Shown here one piece after another: positions 1-11,241 of a stretch of 64,000 nt of DNA; the first letter of the stretch is position 1; each line of letters begins with the position of its first letter. The DNA is taken from assembly GCA_949825065.1 (NCBI GenBank), contig OX463862.1, forward strand, positions 20,999,071 through 21,063,070. The letters are read 5' to 3'. The notes under the pieces were generated by a model. The model searched no databases. It had not been told where the DNA came from and saw nothing but the letters and a program-made list of their open reading frames with translations. The stretch is from Odontocerum albicorne (Eukaryota; Arthropoda; Insecta; Trichoptera; Odontoceridae). Made by a program: the position numbers and the translations under genes.

Positions 1-160
1 AATTTGGTGAAATTCTAACATACACAAATTTATATTTATCTGTTGTATTTGGTGGAATTCCAACATGTTTGTATTGATATGTTTTATTTGGTGGAATTCT
101 AACATCTTTGTATTGACTTTTTTTATTAGAAGATATTCCAATATGTTTGTATATTAATAG
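1..160. repeat. Degenerate ~50-bp tandem repeat
   Basis: Three to four diverged units, each carrying a form of 'tttggtggaattctaacat' followed by 'tttgtattga'. The array runs off the left edge of the window, so its full length is unknown. No coding potential seen. Confidence 0.7.
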
Positions 161-844
161 CTCGATTTATGCGATAGAATGTTCTTTTCAAGAAAATTTA
201 CGTCAAATGAAATTGCGCAAATTGAGACAAGAAAATGATACAAAATTTAAAGATACGTCCGAGTAATTTGATATCCGTAAATTGAGGCACAAAACTTATA
301 AATTTCAAAAGGCAGATAAATTTCAAAAGATAATGCGCCCAACAGATGGATTACCAGCTTGATACAAAACAATGAAAAGTATCATAAAAATATTTAAATT
401 TTTTAAGTTAAATTATTATTTTTCGATACACCGGTACTTATTATTTAATATGAGAATAAAATAAAACGAAAAAAATGTAGTGAGTGAAAATTATTGCACA
501 TGTAGCTTTTTACAGTGCTGCTAGTTTGCCAATCCACCGACCTGACTTCTATTGTCGAGCACGCTGATTGAAAAGGCGAGTTTACGTCGACCAAATAATG
601 TATGTTATTATTAAGTCGACCAAATTCAAACAACGTAAAAGTCGATTCTCTTTTAAAATTAGTGGGATATAAAAACAAAAACTTCTGGGATTGCGGGAAA
701 ATCAACCTGTAAATCCAGAAGGCAGGCGTTTGATCAGCTATTTTGAAGAATTTTTTTTTATATAAATTTGCTCTCGATTTCTTGGACTATATGCAAGAAG
801 TCAATGGGGCACTAAAAAATATACACTCGAACCGGACAGAATCA
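161..844. other. Unassigned AT-rich stretch
   Basis: No recognisable gene or repeat. A minus-strand open frame of 86 codons at 445-705 resembles no family I know and has no splice or promoter context; I treat it as chance. Confidence 0.4.
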
Positions 845-1135
845 AAATTTGTTACCGTGATCTATGAAAGTAAACGTGAACGTGAAAAAATACTGAAAAG
901 AATCCAATTAATGCTGTTGAAATACATGCACTCAGAATAATACGTGGGGTGATAATGTATGACAGAATACGCAGTGAATATTTTGAAAGAAGTAAAAGTA
1001 AGAAGTAAGCTAAAACGTATGAGCTGTAGGAGAAAGTCTATGGATGTGGAAGATGATGGGATAGGCCATTTTGATTATCTGTCTTCTCTACCTATCCCAG
1101 CAGGGTAACGGCGTCATGGTATGTTTGTATATTTA
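845..1135 (+). mobile_element. LINE-H 3' end fragment
   Basis: Decayed C-terminal part of a non-LTR reverse transcriptase. The segment reads like 'tvmYgSe-w....ri-avEm--lR-i-gv-mydRir', and ends with the family tail 'tctctacctatcccagcagg' followed by 'cgtcatggtatg'. The same tail closes other copies near 28120, 46090 and 54150. Several stops and frame changes; not functional. Confidence 0.65.
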
Positions 1136-1254
1136 GGTGACACCATGTAAAAAGAAAGAGTGTTAATCGAGGGGTAGATTTATTGATCCTTTTTCAAAAT
1201 AATAAAATATTTGATAATTATTATACATTATCTCTGTGGGCTAATAAATAAGAG

Positions 1255-2440
1255 TGGTATTGAGCAATGAACTCTTAAACATGATCCCCCAGGAGTTGTG
1301 TTTAGCAATCAACTCTTAAACCTGATACTCGTTGTGTTGAGCAATCAACTCTTAAATCTGCTTCCCGTTGAGTTGTGTTGAGCAGTCAGATTCTAAACTT
1401 GATCCTTATTGAGCAATCAACTTTTAAATCTGATCCCCATTGAATTCTGTTAAATAATCAACTCTTAAACCTCTACCGTTGAGTTGTGTTGAGCAATCAA
1501 CTTTTAAACCTGGTCCCCGTTGACTTATGTAGATAAATCAACTCTTAACAATACACAGTGAGCGAATAGTTCCAAAAAACGCCTTATTCATATTTGTCTG
1601 AATTGTGTGGAGTGATCAATCAACTCTTAACCTGAACTCAGTTGATCTGTATTGACCAGTAAACTCTTCAAGTAATACACAGAAAGTAAATAATTCTGAA
1701 AAAAACGTCTTATCCGTGTTGTTCTTGATTGTGTGGAGTGAGCAATCAACTCTTAACCTGACTCAGTTGATCTGTATTGACCAGCAAACTTTTCAAGTAA
1801 TAGAGAGAAAGTAAATTATTCTGAAAAAAAAAACGTCGTATCCGTGTTGTTCTTGATTGTGTGGAGTGAGCAATCAACTCTTAACCTGACTCAGTTGATC
1901 TGTATTGACCAGTAAACTCTTCAAGTAATACACAGAAAGTAAATGATTCTGAAAAAAAGACGTCTTATCCGTGTTGTTGTTGATTGTGTGGAGTGAGCAA
2001 TCAACTCTTAACCTGACTCAGTTGATCTGTATTGACCAGTAAACTCTTCAAGTAATACACAGAAAGTAAATAATTCTGAAAAAAAAAACGTCTTATCCGT
2101 GTTGGTATTGATTGTGTGGAGTGAGCAATCAACTCTTAACCTAACTCAGTTGATCTGTATTGACCAGTAAACTCTTCAAGTAATACACAGAAAGTAAATA
2201 ATTCTGAAAAAAAAGTCTTATCCGTGTTGTTATTGATTGTGTGGAGTGAGCAATCAACTCTAAACACAGTAAATATATAGGTAATTCCGAAATATGGTAT
2301 GTCTTATTCATGTTTGTCTTGTTTATGTGGATAAGAGCAATCAACTCGTACTCTGTTGAGTTGTGTTGAGCAATCAACTCTTAAATCAATATACAGTGAG
2401 TAAATAATTCCGAAAAACGTCTTATCCATGTTTGTCTTAA
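1255..2440. repeat. Satellite-like array, ~127-bp unit
   Basis: The first part (1255-1560) is an irregular run of ~40-60 bp pieces built on 'gagcaatcaactcttaaa'. From about 1605 the array becomes regular: 'gtgtggagtgagcaatcaac' recurs at 1605, 1731, 1859, 1986, 2114 and 2239, a period of 125-128 bp. Each regular unit holds two diverged versions of the short motif plus an A-run of variable length before 'cgtcttatccgtgtt'. This looks like a higher-order unit made from a shorter ancestral one. No coding function. Confidence 0.9.
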
Positions 2441-2955
2441 CTGGCAGAAATATTTACGAAGTATTTTGGGGCGTGTTCAATGGAGAAATATTTTTCAATT
2501 ACAGGTCATAAATTCTGTTCAGGGCGAGAAAGCATTTTGCCACCCCATTCACCTGTTTTCTCACCTTTAATTTATCAAATGTATTCGTTCGTTATCGCAT
2601 TAAAATATTTATTTTCCTATAAAGATAATTGATGATCGTCGAATGGAGGTTTAATTACTAAATAGAATGTTTGAGAAGGCTTGAAAAATGATAATTTATC
2701 ATTCAATGTATCGACTTTATATTTGTGTAACTCCATATTAGAATATTGAATAATAAATTAATTTGTTATTCCACTAATTACATTAACACACGCTACACGT
2801 GTTTCTACTTCCTATCCCAAGGATTTGCCTCCTATCCCGAGGATGATTCCATCTGAAGAGTCTCTGGATAAGAGGTGTATCGAGAAATAATGTCATAACA
2901 AAGTAATTTATTATTAAATAGAAATATGGACGTAATATCGTTGATCTTCATCATT
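2441..2955. other. Unassigned AT-rich stretch
   Basis: No gene, repeat family or RNA recognised. A small internal duplication, 'cctatcccaaggat' / 'cctatcccgaggat', lies at 2813-2845. Confidence 0.4.
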
Positions 2956-2960
2956 GATTA

Positions 2961-3150
2961 TCTCCGTGGTCTAATTGGAAAGATAAATGACTTCCACCCA
3001 AGAGTTAGGAGTTCGATTCCAGATAGTTAAAAAATCAATCTGGTTTTCACTTAAGACCTTTTTAACGTCTCTCTGATTGGTTGACAGAGATTACCGCATG
3101 ACAATAATCCCTCTATGCTTTGTTAAATATAACGAAAGGGTTTTAGTTTT
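2961..3150 (+). mobile_element. tRNA-derived SINE
   Basis: The head is tRNA-like: 'tctccgtggtctaattgg' (A-box region) and 'gagttcgattcc' (B box), followed by an A-rich stretch, then the body 'tctggttttcacttaag' and a tail 'agagattaccgcatgacaat'. The same order of blocks recurs in about a dozen copies in this window. Internal RNA polymerase III promoter boxes are inferred from the motifs. It is the left partner of a tail-to-tail pair with the next copy. Confidence 0.85.
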
Positions 3151-3189
3151 GTATAATTGTACATAATACAATGTCGAAGTTATAATGCA

Positions 3190-3362
3190 CAGTTTGGAAG
3201 GTTTATTTTTATTCAGCAATATCTCACAATCAACTAAAAATGAGTTAACGAGGCTTTGAATAGAAACCAGATTGATAGATTTAAAAAAATATATCAATGG
3301 AAATTGAATCCTCAATGTTCGGGTCGGATGATATGTATCTTACCTATTAGGTTACGGAAGTC
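3190..3362 (-). mobile_element. tRNA-derived SINE, diverged
   Basis: Read on the minus strand it begins 'acttccgtaacctaatagg' and continues through a weak B-box region 'attgaggattcaa', the body with 'aaaaccag' complement, and the tail. More diverged than the copy at 2961. The two copies face tail to tail with ~40 bp between them. Confidence 0.6.
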
Positions 3363-3884
3363 GTTATTTGTCGTTATAGGGAAACGAATACGGTGTATTA
3401 AGATATACGTGAATCTCTCTTCCACTAGGTCAAGGTAAATAATAATGCTTTATATTTTTTTCAATATTGCGGATAAACATATAAAATCCCTGATAAGTTA
3501 AATTTCAAATAACCAATCAATGAAAAAAAACAGTAACAACAAAAAAATCAAATAATCAGAAAATTCGAAGGCCAAAATTGGTCAAGCAGAAAAATTCAAA
3601 GCCAATTAAACTTTTTTTTACCATCATAGGAACTAGATCAGAGATAAATACCAGGTTGAAATTGTTAAAGTAACTTTCAACGATTCAATTGAAGTTGGTT
3701 AGTCACAAAAACTAACCGATTGGTTCATCCCTTTATTTTATTTTCATTGAATTCTTAACAATAACAAGGGTAATTTATACTACACTGAGAGCAGACTTTC
3801 CTCAAGGGCGCTCTAACTTGAAATTCAAATCCACTATATTTGATAGATCACGAATGTCTCGGTCCTGCTACCCTTCAACTTTAA
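3363..3884. other. Unassigned stretch
   Basis: A-rich, no open frame of note, no similarity to other parts of the window that I could see. Confidence 0.4.
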
Positions 3885-4275
3885 ACCTATAGAGGATATG
3901 GTTGTAAAGGCGAAATTACAATGGACCGAACATGTGATACGTATGAGCGATCTTCATAGGCTCTCAAAACGCATCTTGTACGGGGAAGTAGTGGACAAGC
4001 GAACGGTTGATATGAAGAGAAAACACTATAAGGGCAGTCTGCGATAGTCGCTGGCTTTGTTCGGGGACCTTAAGACTGGGAGCAGATGGCACAAAACCGT
4101 GGAGGATGGAGGACCATCCTTTCTCGGACTGATGGCGTGTCAACTGCTAGATGTGTGAGAAACAGTCGACGTGCTGCGAACCTGCGTCAACAATACCAGG
4201 CGACTCAGCAGGATCTATATATCTGTGACATCTGCGGGAGGAAGTGTGCAAGTGCCAGAGCAGTTCAAAATTGAT
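3885..4275 (+). mobile_element. LINE-F C-terminal fragment with zinc finger
   Basis: A pseudogene of the 3' coding end of a non-LTR retrotransposon. The frame shows 'LQWTEHVIRMSD-HRLSKR', then 'LYGEVVDKR', the usual post-RT region of a widespread animal LINE group, and ends in a C2H2-type finger start 'CDICGRKCASARAVQN' near 4225-4274, where a second His pair would be expected but is lost. Stops and frame changes are present. A second copy of the family lies at 50690-51120. Confidence 0.8.
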
Positions 4276-4430
4276 GTTGGAGGGACGAGGAGATCCTCGA
4301 TTACAAGATCAAGCGACGACGACGAATGGACAGATCGAAAATATTACAAAATAAATATATAAAAGTTGAGTGCAAGAATAGAAAAGTGGTACTGGGGCTG
4401 TTAAGATTGGGTACTTCGTCACATCAGCGT

Positions 4431-4800
<370 letters not shown>

Positions 4801-4849
4801 ATGAAAACGAAATTCAAAAATATCAAGCTTACCAAAAAAAGAGACACCT

Positions 4850-5065
4850 TCGTGGCCTAGTTGGTAAAGTGTATCTTAAAAATGGAGGTTGTGGATTTTA
4901 TTTCAGTTGGTACCCATATTTTTTTCAAAAAACGGTTTCAGTTTGGTTTTCACTTAAGGACTAGTTTTACATCCTTCTATTAAGTTAGAACTTGTTAGAA
5001 GTGATCGTTACTTGACAATAAGCCCGCCAGATTTTACCAAATGCAACGAAAGTGTAATACAATAC
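4850..5065 (+). mobile_element. tRNA-derived SINE
   Basis: Head 'cttcgtggcctagttggtaa', weak B box, 'ggtacccatatttttttc', body 'ttggttttcacttaagga', tail 'gacaataagcccgccag'. The anticodon-side region carries an insertion of purine-rich sequence. Good match to the family order of blocks. Confidence 0.85.
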
Positions 5066-5404
5066 AATAAAGCGTATATTACTAAGGATAAAACCATGAA
5101 TAAGTACCAAACGTTTTTTTTTATACATTTTTTTATTATACAGTGTACAATTTGATGAGTTTATTGCTAAGTGGTAATCAATTCCAACCAACTAAACAAA
5201 AGAGTGAATAGATGGAGATTTAGATTATTGATGTCAATAAAAACTTTATTACAAAAGCAAAATATAAAAACAAGAAACACAAATTAAAAAAATCAGATAT
5301 ACATTTAACTAAATCAACGATAGCCAGAAGGGACGAGAAAATGAAAAAAAAAAATAATTATAGAAAATCAGAAAAAAACACTACGTTAAACACTATGAGA
5401 TATG
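5066..5404. other. Unassigned A-rich stretch
   Basis: Long poly-A-like runs, no recognisable coding or repeat content. Confidence 0.4.
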
Positions 5405-5595
5405 AATGATCCCTTATAGAGATATCGTTAAAAAATCTGCACCCTCTACCCCATGAATGGGGTTTGTGTCCCCTGTGGGCTCCAAATGCAAATATTGTTT
5501 TGTAGTTTGCTACGAACTGATCAATTCAGGAATGGGTTTCACAGAGATTCACATTACATATCCAGCTACAATATTACTCAAATTCTTCCGTACCC
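5405..5595 (-). mobile_element. LINE-C internal fragment
   Basis: On the minus strand it is the same segment as 22850-23045 and 54190-54360: the plus strand shares 'gggctccaaatgca', 'gtagtttgctacg' and 'agagattc' in the same order. It covers the region just after the RT palm (the 'LIRSKLES--CIWSP' part in the better copies). Heavily mutated. Confidence 0.7.
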
Positions 5596-6164
5596 AGATT
5601 ACATCGATCGAATAATGAGTATACTACGGTTTTGAACATATATATGAATAAATATTCATAGTTTTAATGCGTTTAAAAGTTCGCTCAGGGAGTATTTTTG
5701 TTTGAACTTTACGAATAACATATATACGGTGCTACGGCGTGACTTTCGTCTGTTTTCTCTCTCAAACTTATGTAGAACTCTATAAAAATATGTTGAAATT
5801 TCAAAACGTTTTTTTTTAATTCAGTTATACGAATATGATTTCGTTTTTTTATTTTTTCTGAATAGATAACATTTTTTTTATGCACCGTATCTCATGAGCC
5901 CTGACCTGTCGCATGCTTGTTTTATATGTATGATAGAATGCATGCATGTATGTATTCCTTTCTGAAACTTTTTTGGAGTCTTTATTTTATAATAGGTAAT
6001 CCACCCAAACTAGGATGATTTGTGCCACCAGATTAGTCACTATGCATTATATGAGACAATATAATAAAACTAATTGAAAAAAATAGGCAATGTAAAGTTT
6101 CAACTGATTAATTAAGCTTCAAAAATGTAATAATAGATCTATAAGTGGAAAAGTTCCACGAAAA
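5596..6164. other. Unassigned stretch
   Basis: AT-rich with poly-T runs. No gene or repeat recognised. Confidence 0.4.
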
Positions 6165-6365
6165 AAAAAAGAAACGCAACATTCATTGGACGCGGTAAAG
6201 ATATAGCTATTAGTAAATCAAATCTATCTCGCAAAGGACAATAGAAAAATACATGGTCAATAGTCGCATCATCCAGACCGCACTAGCAGCTGGGATTCTC
6301 CACAATACCCACTCTGTAAAGGTTACTAGCCACCACGCAGTGTCCCGTCCGCAAACTGACACTTC
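6165..6365 (-). mobile_element. LINE C-terminal fragment with cysteine-rich end
   Basis: The minus strand reads 'LRTGHCVVASNLYRVGIVE', 'NPSC', then 'CGLDDATIDHVFFYCP' and 'LRDRF'. This is the 'RTGH ... C-CG...T--H-F--CP' signature found at the C terminus of many LINE ORF2 proteins. It ends in an A-run on the minus strand (T/A-rich at 6155-6170). Only about 60 codons survive. Confidence 0.75.
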
Positions 6366-6769
6366 CATCATGCTTATAATATTTGTATTACGTAGATTTT
6401 ATATACTAAATTCTAATTTGAATTGAATTTTTGTAATTATCATTTTTTTAATGGACGCAAAAAGATCGTTTATTATAAAAAAAATAAAGTGAACTTGCAC
6501 GTGAGCTGCGATAACAACGTATACCACTTGGATATAGTTAGTGTACTATCTACAAAATAAAGTTATGGTTGATGAGAATCAAGAAGACTCTTCAAGGTAA
6601 ACATAACCCAAGTAGATTTTGAATGTTTTTTTTTTAATTCCCTTATTTCGACTCCTGTTTTTGTTTTGTGAACTATATAACTCTTCTTTGCAGACTCATC
6701 CGGCAAAATATTTTTTTACATAGTAAAGTTAAGTTGCAATACATTATTTGTACAACTCTTGCATAGTAA
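6366..6769. other. Unassigned stretch
   Basis: No recognisable content. Confidence 0.4.
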
Positions 6770-7082
6770 AAAAACTCTTAATTTCTAGTCAGTAAAATAA
6801 CGTGTCTCATTCCCGATTTTTCCTTTCCTCTCCACCATCCTTGATTTTCTCTTGTTTGATGATATCTCACTTTATATGAAAAAGAATGTTCGGGTGATTG
6901 TCCGTTTTTATCGTGGGCGTGGTTCTCACGTATGCGTTTATGAATTTCTTGGGGATGGATAGGCATTTGAATGATTTATTCAACCATGTAACTTGCTTAA
7001 TTTGCATTTGTCGGGTTGGTTGGAAGAGATTGCCGCCTGACAATAATCTCGCCAGATTGTATATGCAATAAAAATATTAAAC
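6770..7082 (+). mobile_element. LINE-A 3' end
   Basis: Follows the order of the better copy at 46390-46965: 'aatttctagtcagtaa', 'gatgatatctcacttt', 'tatgaatttcttgg', then the tail 'ggttggaagagattgccgcc' with 'gacaataatctcgccag', closing in AATA repeats. The tail is the same sequence that closes the SINE family, so LINE-A is its likely mobilising partner. Confidence 0.8.
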
Positions 7083-7266
7083 AAATAAATAAATAATAGT
7101 AGGACTTCACAGATTGAGCAATCTGGGCATTGTATGGACTTTTATCTGACTTGAACTAATTATAGGAGAAAAGTGTTCATGCTTTAATGAATTGATTAAA
7201 CTGTATGGGTTTGCTTTGCTATTGTGATGGACTCATCTTGAAATAGTTTTTTCCATTGTTTAATAC
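7083..7266. other. Unassigned stretch
   Basis: No recognisable content between the LINE-A tail and the inverted repeat. Confidence 0.4.
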
Positions 7267-7332
7267 TATAGTTCAGAAAATGTAGGATGAGTCCTGTGAC
7301 AGCTCACAAATTTGCCCCGATACAACCTTTTT
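7267..7332. repeat. Inverted repeat, left arm
   Basis: The 46 bases ending in 'cgatacaacctt' are the reverse complement of 9940-9985 with two mismatches; weaker pairing extends outward to about 7267. Contains 'aggatgagtcctgtgacag'. The arms enclose a 2.5-kb LINE, so I read them as the two halves of a foldback or MITE-like element opened by the LINE insertion. Confidence 0.85.
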
Positions 7333-9850
7333 TTTTTTTTTTTATTAAACAAGTAAATTATTATACAAACATTTGTCAAGGCTATACCTATATACAAATT
7401 TATTACTTAACTAATCTTAATTATATGTTATAATTTATGAACTTATTTAAACTTATTTTCCTACATATCATTTTATTTTATTTATTCAATCTTAATATAT
7501 GAGATCTTAGAAATAATTAACACCTACATACTACTTATAACTAGATAACAATTCTTACACTAATTATTCAGAAAAAACAAGTCCACTCGTTCAGGCTACT
7601 TGTATTCCATCACATTCACTCAGACCTTGGTCGTCCCAGCTAATACTGAAGGTGGACTAGTCAGGCAACAGATAATGCTTCGGGAGCTTGTGCTTATAAC
7701 GGAAGGGTAGGTCGGATTTACTCTCGTAAGCCCCCAGGGCAGCGACTAAGAAATTGCTGTGATTTTGTTGGCTTTTATAGAACTTCACGGTCCAAGCAAG
7801 GATGTAATGTTGTAGAGTTTCTTCTCGCTGTTCGGCGTGAAGTCGGGTAAGGTTTGTTCTGGGATGGGTGTTAAAAGATATCTTGAATGCCTTGTTCTGC
7901 ACTCTCTGGAGTTTCAGATGATCCGTGTTGCTCACACTACCCCAAACGGGTGCAGCATAGGTCAAGATAGGACGAATAAGGGTTTTATAGAGGAGGAGCT
8001 TATTTTTGGGTGAAAGGAAGCTGCGTCGATGAAATATCGAACTGATAGCCCCTATGCCCTTGTGACCCTTCTGTCTGATGGTATTCAAATGGGTTTTCTA
8101 CGTCAGTCGCCGGTCAAGGTGCAGACCGAGGTATTTAACCACGTCCTGCCACTCAACCAGGCAACCACCGATGAATAAGGGCATCGACGGCACTCTTTCC
8201 TTGATTTTTCGGGAAAACATGATGGCCTCAGTTTTGGCGTCATTGATTTTGAGCCTCCAGTCCTGGTAGTATTTCTCAAGGATCTCAAGAGCAATCTGAA
8301 GACGGCGACCAGCTCGATCCACCTTGAGTGACGATGCGTAGCATGCCGCATCGTCAGCAAATAGTGCGAGTTTACAGTTTGGGGGAATAGGAATGTCGTG
8401 TGTGTAAATGTTAAATAGACATGGTCCAAGTATACTGCCTTAGGAGACACCCATAGGGATGGGCCTGGCGGATGACGTAGAATGATGAGTGGTGACTGTG
8501 AAACCTCTATTGGAAAGGTAGGATTGAAGTAGTTTCACGAGATAGAGTGGAGTGCCAGTGAGGAGAAGTTTGTGAAGAAGGCCATCATGCCAGACAGTAT
8601 CAAAAGCCTTCTCGAGGTCCAGCAGTACCATGACAGTACTTCTGTTCCTATTGAAGCCCATCGACACGTCTTCCACGACACGGGTAAGTTGCTGGACCGT
8701 GTTGTGTCTTGTTCTAAATCCAAATTGCTCATGAGGGAATGTATTATTGGATTCGTGATGGGACACTAACCTTGAGGCAACCACTCTCTCAAGGATCTTG
8801 CCAAGACCTGGAAGAAGGCTGATGGGCCTGTAGCTAGTTGGATTTTCGGTAGGTTTATTTGGCTTGTGGATAGGAACAATATTGGCTACTTTCCAAATAC
8901 TCGGAAAATAGCCATTAAGGAGTGAGGCATTTATTATTTTTGTAAGAAAAATTCTCGCTTTGAGTGATAACTGTTTAAGAAGGCTATTGTGTATATTGTC
9001 GGGACCGGGTGCTTTTCGTGTTTTAAGTCTGTCAAGGATACGACCAATTTCGGACGGGGTGCAAAGTTGCACCTCGTTTTGGTTGGTCGGGGAGTAAGCA
9101 AAGCTGGTGAGAGTGTCCTCGACAGCTTTGTTGACATCAACATTTCCAAGGTCGGAAGTGATTGAGTACGTATTCTCATAAGCGTCCGCCAAGGCATTAG
9201 CCTTGTCAATGCCAGAAACAGCCAACCCTGAGGCTGTGCGCAGAGGTGGTATGCTTTGAGACGAGCACTTGATACCCTTGACGACTCGCCAGAGAGTACC
9301 GTTACCCGGTTCTAGAGCTACCAATTTTCTCTGCCATAGCTGGTTTTTAAGTAGGCGGATTTCTTTTTTGATTTCATCTTGGAGGACGTTTAGAAGTGTT
9401 TTGTCACGTTTGTCTAGTGTACGTCTGTAGGTCTGTCTTTGTTTGTTTTTTAGAGATATAAGGAGTTTGATATGAGGAGTAAGAGTTATTTTGTATGGAG
9501 TGACAATTTTGAGGGGAACATTTTCATCACGGGCATTATGGATGAAGGTGGAGATGGTATCTATCGCGGTATCGATGTCCTGTGGGCTCACCAGAGTTTC
9601 TGGTGATAGGCAGAGCTGGTTGTAGAGGTAGGCTTTGTAACCCTTCCAGTCAGCATTGGCGTAGTCGTACTGCTCCCTGAGGCTAGCAATCGGCCTCACT
9701 CCCAATGTGAAGTAGACTGGGAGGTGGTCTGACGAGAGAGCTTCTAGAGCAGTCAAGCCAGAGATGTTAGGGTAGTTTTTGACTACGGGAATGTCCAGTG
9801 TAGAAGGGCTACGGGGGTTGGTGAAACAGGTATGTTGATTAACCTTGTAA
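7329..9850 (-). mobile_element. LINE-D, 5'-truncated non-LTR retrotransposon
   Basis: The element runs on the minus strand from the end of its endonuclease domain through the reverse transcriptase to a 3' UTR of ~300 bases and a poly-A tail (T-run at 7329-7345). Two partial copies of the same 3' end exist at 12838-13240 (minus) and 51315-51727 (plus). The 5' edge is uncertain: similarity to LINE protein fades upstream of about 9835. No clear target duplication was found. Confidence 0.92.
7657..9835 (-). pseudogene. LINE-D endonuclease end plus reverse transcriptase
   Basis: One continuous frame of about 725 codons interrupted by two stop codons only. N-terminal part: the last strand of an apurinic-type endonuclease, with 'LEALSSDHLPVYF' (the SDH motif). 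Then a basic linker, RT motifs 'SYRPISLLPGLGKILE', 'QFGFRTRHNT', 'LLDLEKAFDTVWHDGLL', the catalytic box 'LFADD' at ~8349-8363, and the C-terminal 'LLYKTLIRPILTYAAPVWG'. Stop 1 (8441-8443 region) replaces the Gln of the usual Q-GS-LGP motif (CAA to TAA); stop 2 (about 8100) replaces a residue, probably Trp, before 'KTHLNTI'. No frameshifts. The protein fits the Jockey/CR1-like group. Likely a fairly young dead copy. Confidence 0.93.
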
Positions 9851-9939
9851 CGATGTTCAATAATTTTAATTATTTTATCAACTTGAATATAAGCCTCAAT
9901 TCTAATAAATAGCAAGTTATTTAGGTAAATATATTACAT

Positions 9940-10008
9940 AAGGTTGTATTGGGGCAAATTTGTGAGCTGTCATAGGACTCATCCTAGAATTTCCTAACTA
10001 TAACATGT
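9940..10008. repeat. Inverted repeat, right arm
   Basis: Reverse complement of the arm at 7267-7332; core 'caaatttgtgagctgtca'. Outward pairing continues through 'ctataac' with mismatches. Confidence 0.85.
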
Positions 10009-10849
10009 CAATTTTGAATTATTTTTTAATCAAGTAAAAAAAATAAAAATAATCGTTAGATATCTTTTTGGTTGGTTAAAATAAGTAATCATATGCAATT
10101 CCTTTTAGTACGTGTATATGACGCAACCAGAGGTATGAATTAAAAAAAATGATTTCAGTAAATGTCCAATACAAGACAACTTCACAGCCACTGCCTTCCT
10201 ATCCTTACGACCAATTTCTATGAATTTATAGTGTTAAAATTTAATCAGTCAATAAAAGGGGATTCGAGTTGGAGCGCTCTTTAAATTTTAGCGGGAAGTT
10301 CAGCTCAGTTTTAGGAAAGTCTGCTTATGAAACACCGCTATATATTTTTTAATTTTAGTATTATTATGATTTTTTATATATCAGTAAAAATATATCGATT
10401 TTTATTTTACCCTGTAGCTTCTACCAGGAAGGCGAAGATGACAAAACATGTTTCCGTAATCTGGCACTTCCTGATCTATGGCTGTTGTAATAGTTTATTT
10501 TAACCCTTGCCTTACTATGCTAAACAATTCCGCCAACCACTGTGCTGGACGCTCAGCATCCAGTGAAAAATGTATGTTTTAAATTAAAATTATGCAAAAC
10601 CTGCTTGGCTATTTTTTTGTAATTAGCTATAAAATTATTTTATTATGTAAGTCCTGGTCACTTACTATCCATCATAGGGTGGCAAGTGTTAAGGACGATG
10701 CATCCTGGAGTCTTCTTTGAGAATATCTGCCTTATTCAAATCATCACAAAAGGGTACCTGAAAAAACCCGTATTTCCCTTGCCCCGCAATAAGATTTCGA
10801 ACTTTGTACTGTTCAAAATAAATCAGAACGTTTAGTTGATTTTATTATC
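10009..10849. other. Unassigned stretch
   Basis: No gene or known repeat recognised in ~840 bases. Confidence 0.4.
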
Positions 10850-10957
10850 AAAATATGAAAAGGATGATCCCGTTCAACCCTCACCAAAATATGAAAAGGA
10901 TGATCCCGTTCAACCCTCACCAAAATATGAAAAGGATGATCCCGTTCAACCCTCACC
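10850..10957. repeat. 36-bp tandem repeat, three identical units
   Basis: Units start at 10850, 10886 and 10922 and appear identical; the unit contains 'aggatgatcccgttcaaccc'. A partial fourth unit begins after 10957 and diverges at 'aaaagatccc'. The period is a multiple of three, so both strands show short repeat peptides; I see no reason to call them real. Confidence 0.95.
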
Positions 10958-11241
10958 AAAAGATCCCGAGAACCCAGCGATTTGTGAATACTAGCAAATG
11001 TACCAACATAAAATATGAAATAATATTGGTTTCCCATTAAAACGGAAGCCAACGGAATAAATCAATGGATAGAAGAACGATTAGCCTATAGAAATGGTAA
11101 CCTTTCCTCGAATACTTCCAGCCGTGTTTCTAACCGAACCTTTATATCAAACTGTCGTGACATTTGTAAATAATTATAACAATAATTATGCAGATCTATC
11201 CGGAACGCTCTGAAGTTTGTCCGAAGTAAGAAAACAGATGT

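Noticed and set aside
8078..8769. Plus-strand frames across LINE-D
   Set aside because: They are antisense to a clearly recognisable reverse transcriptase.
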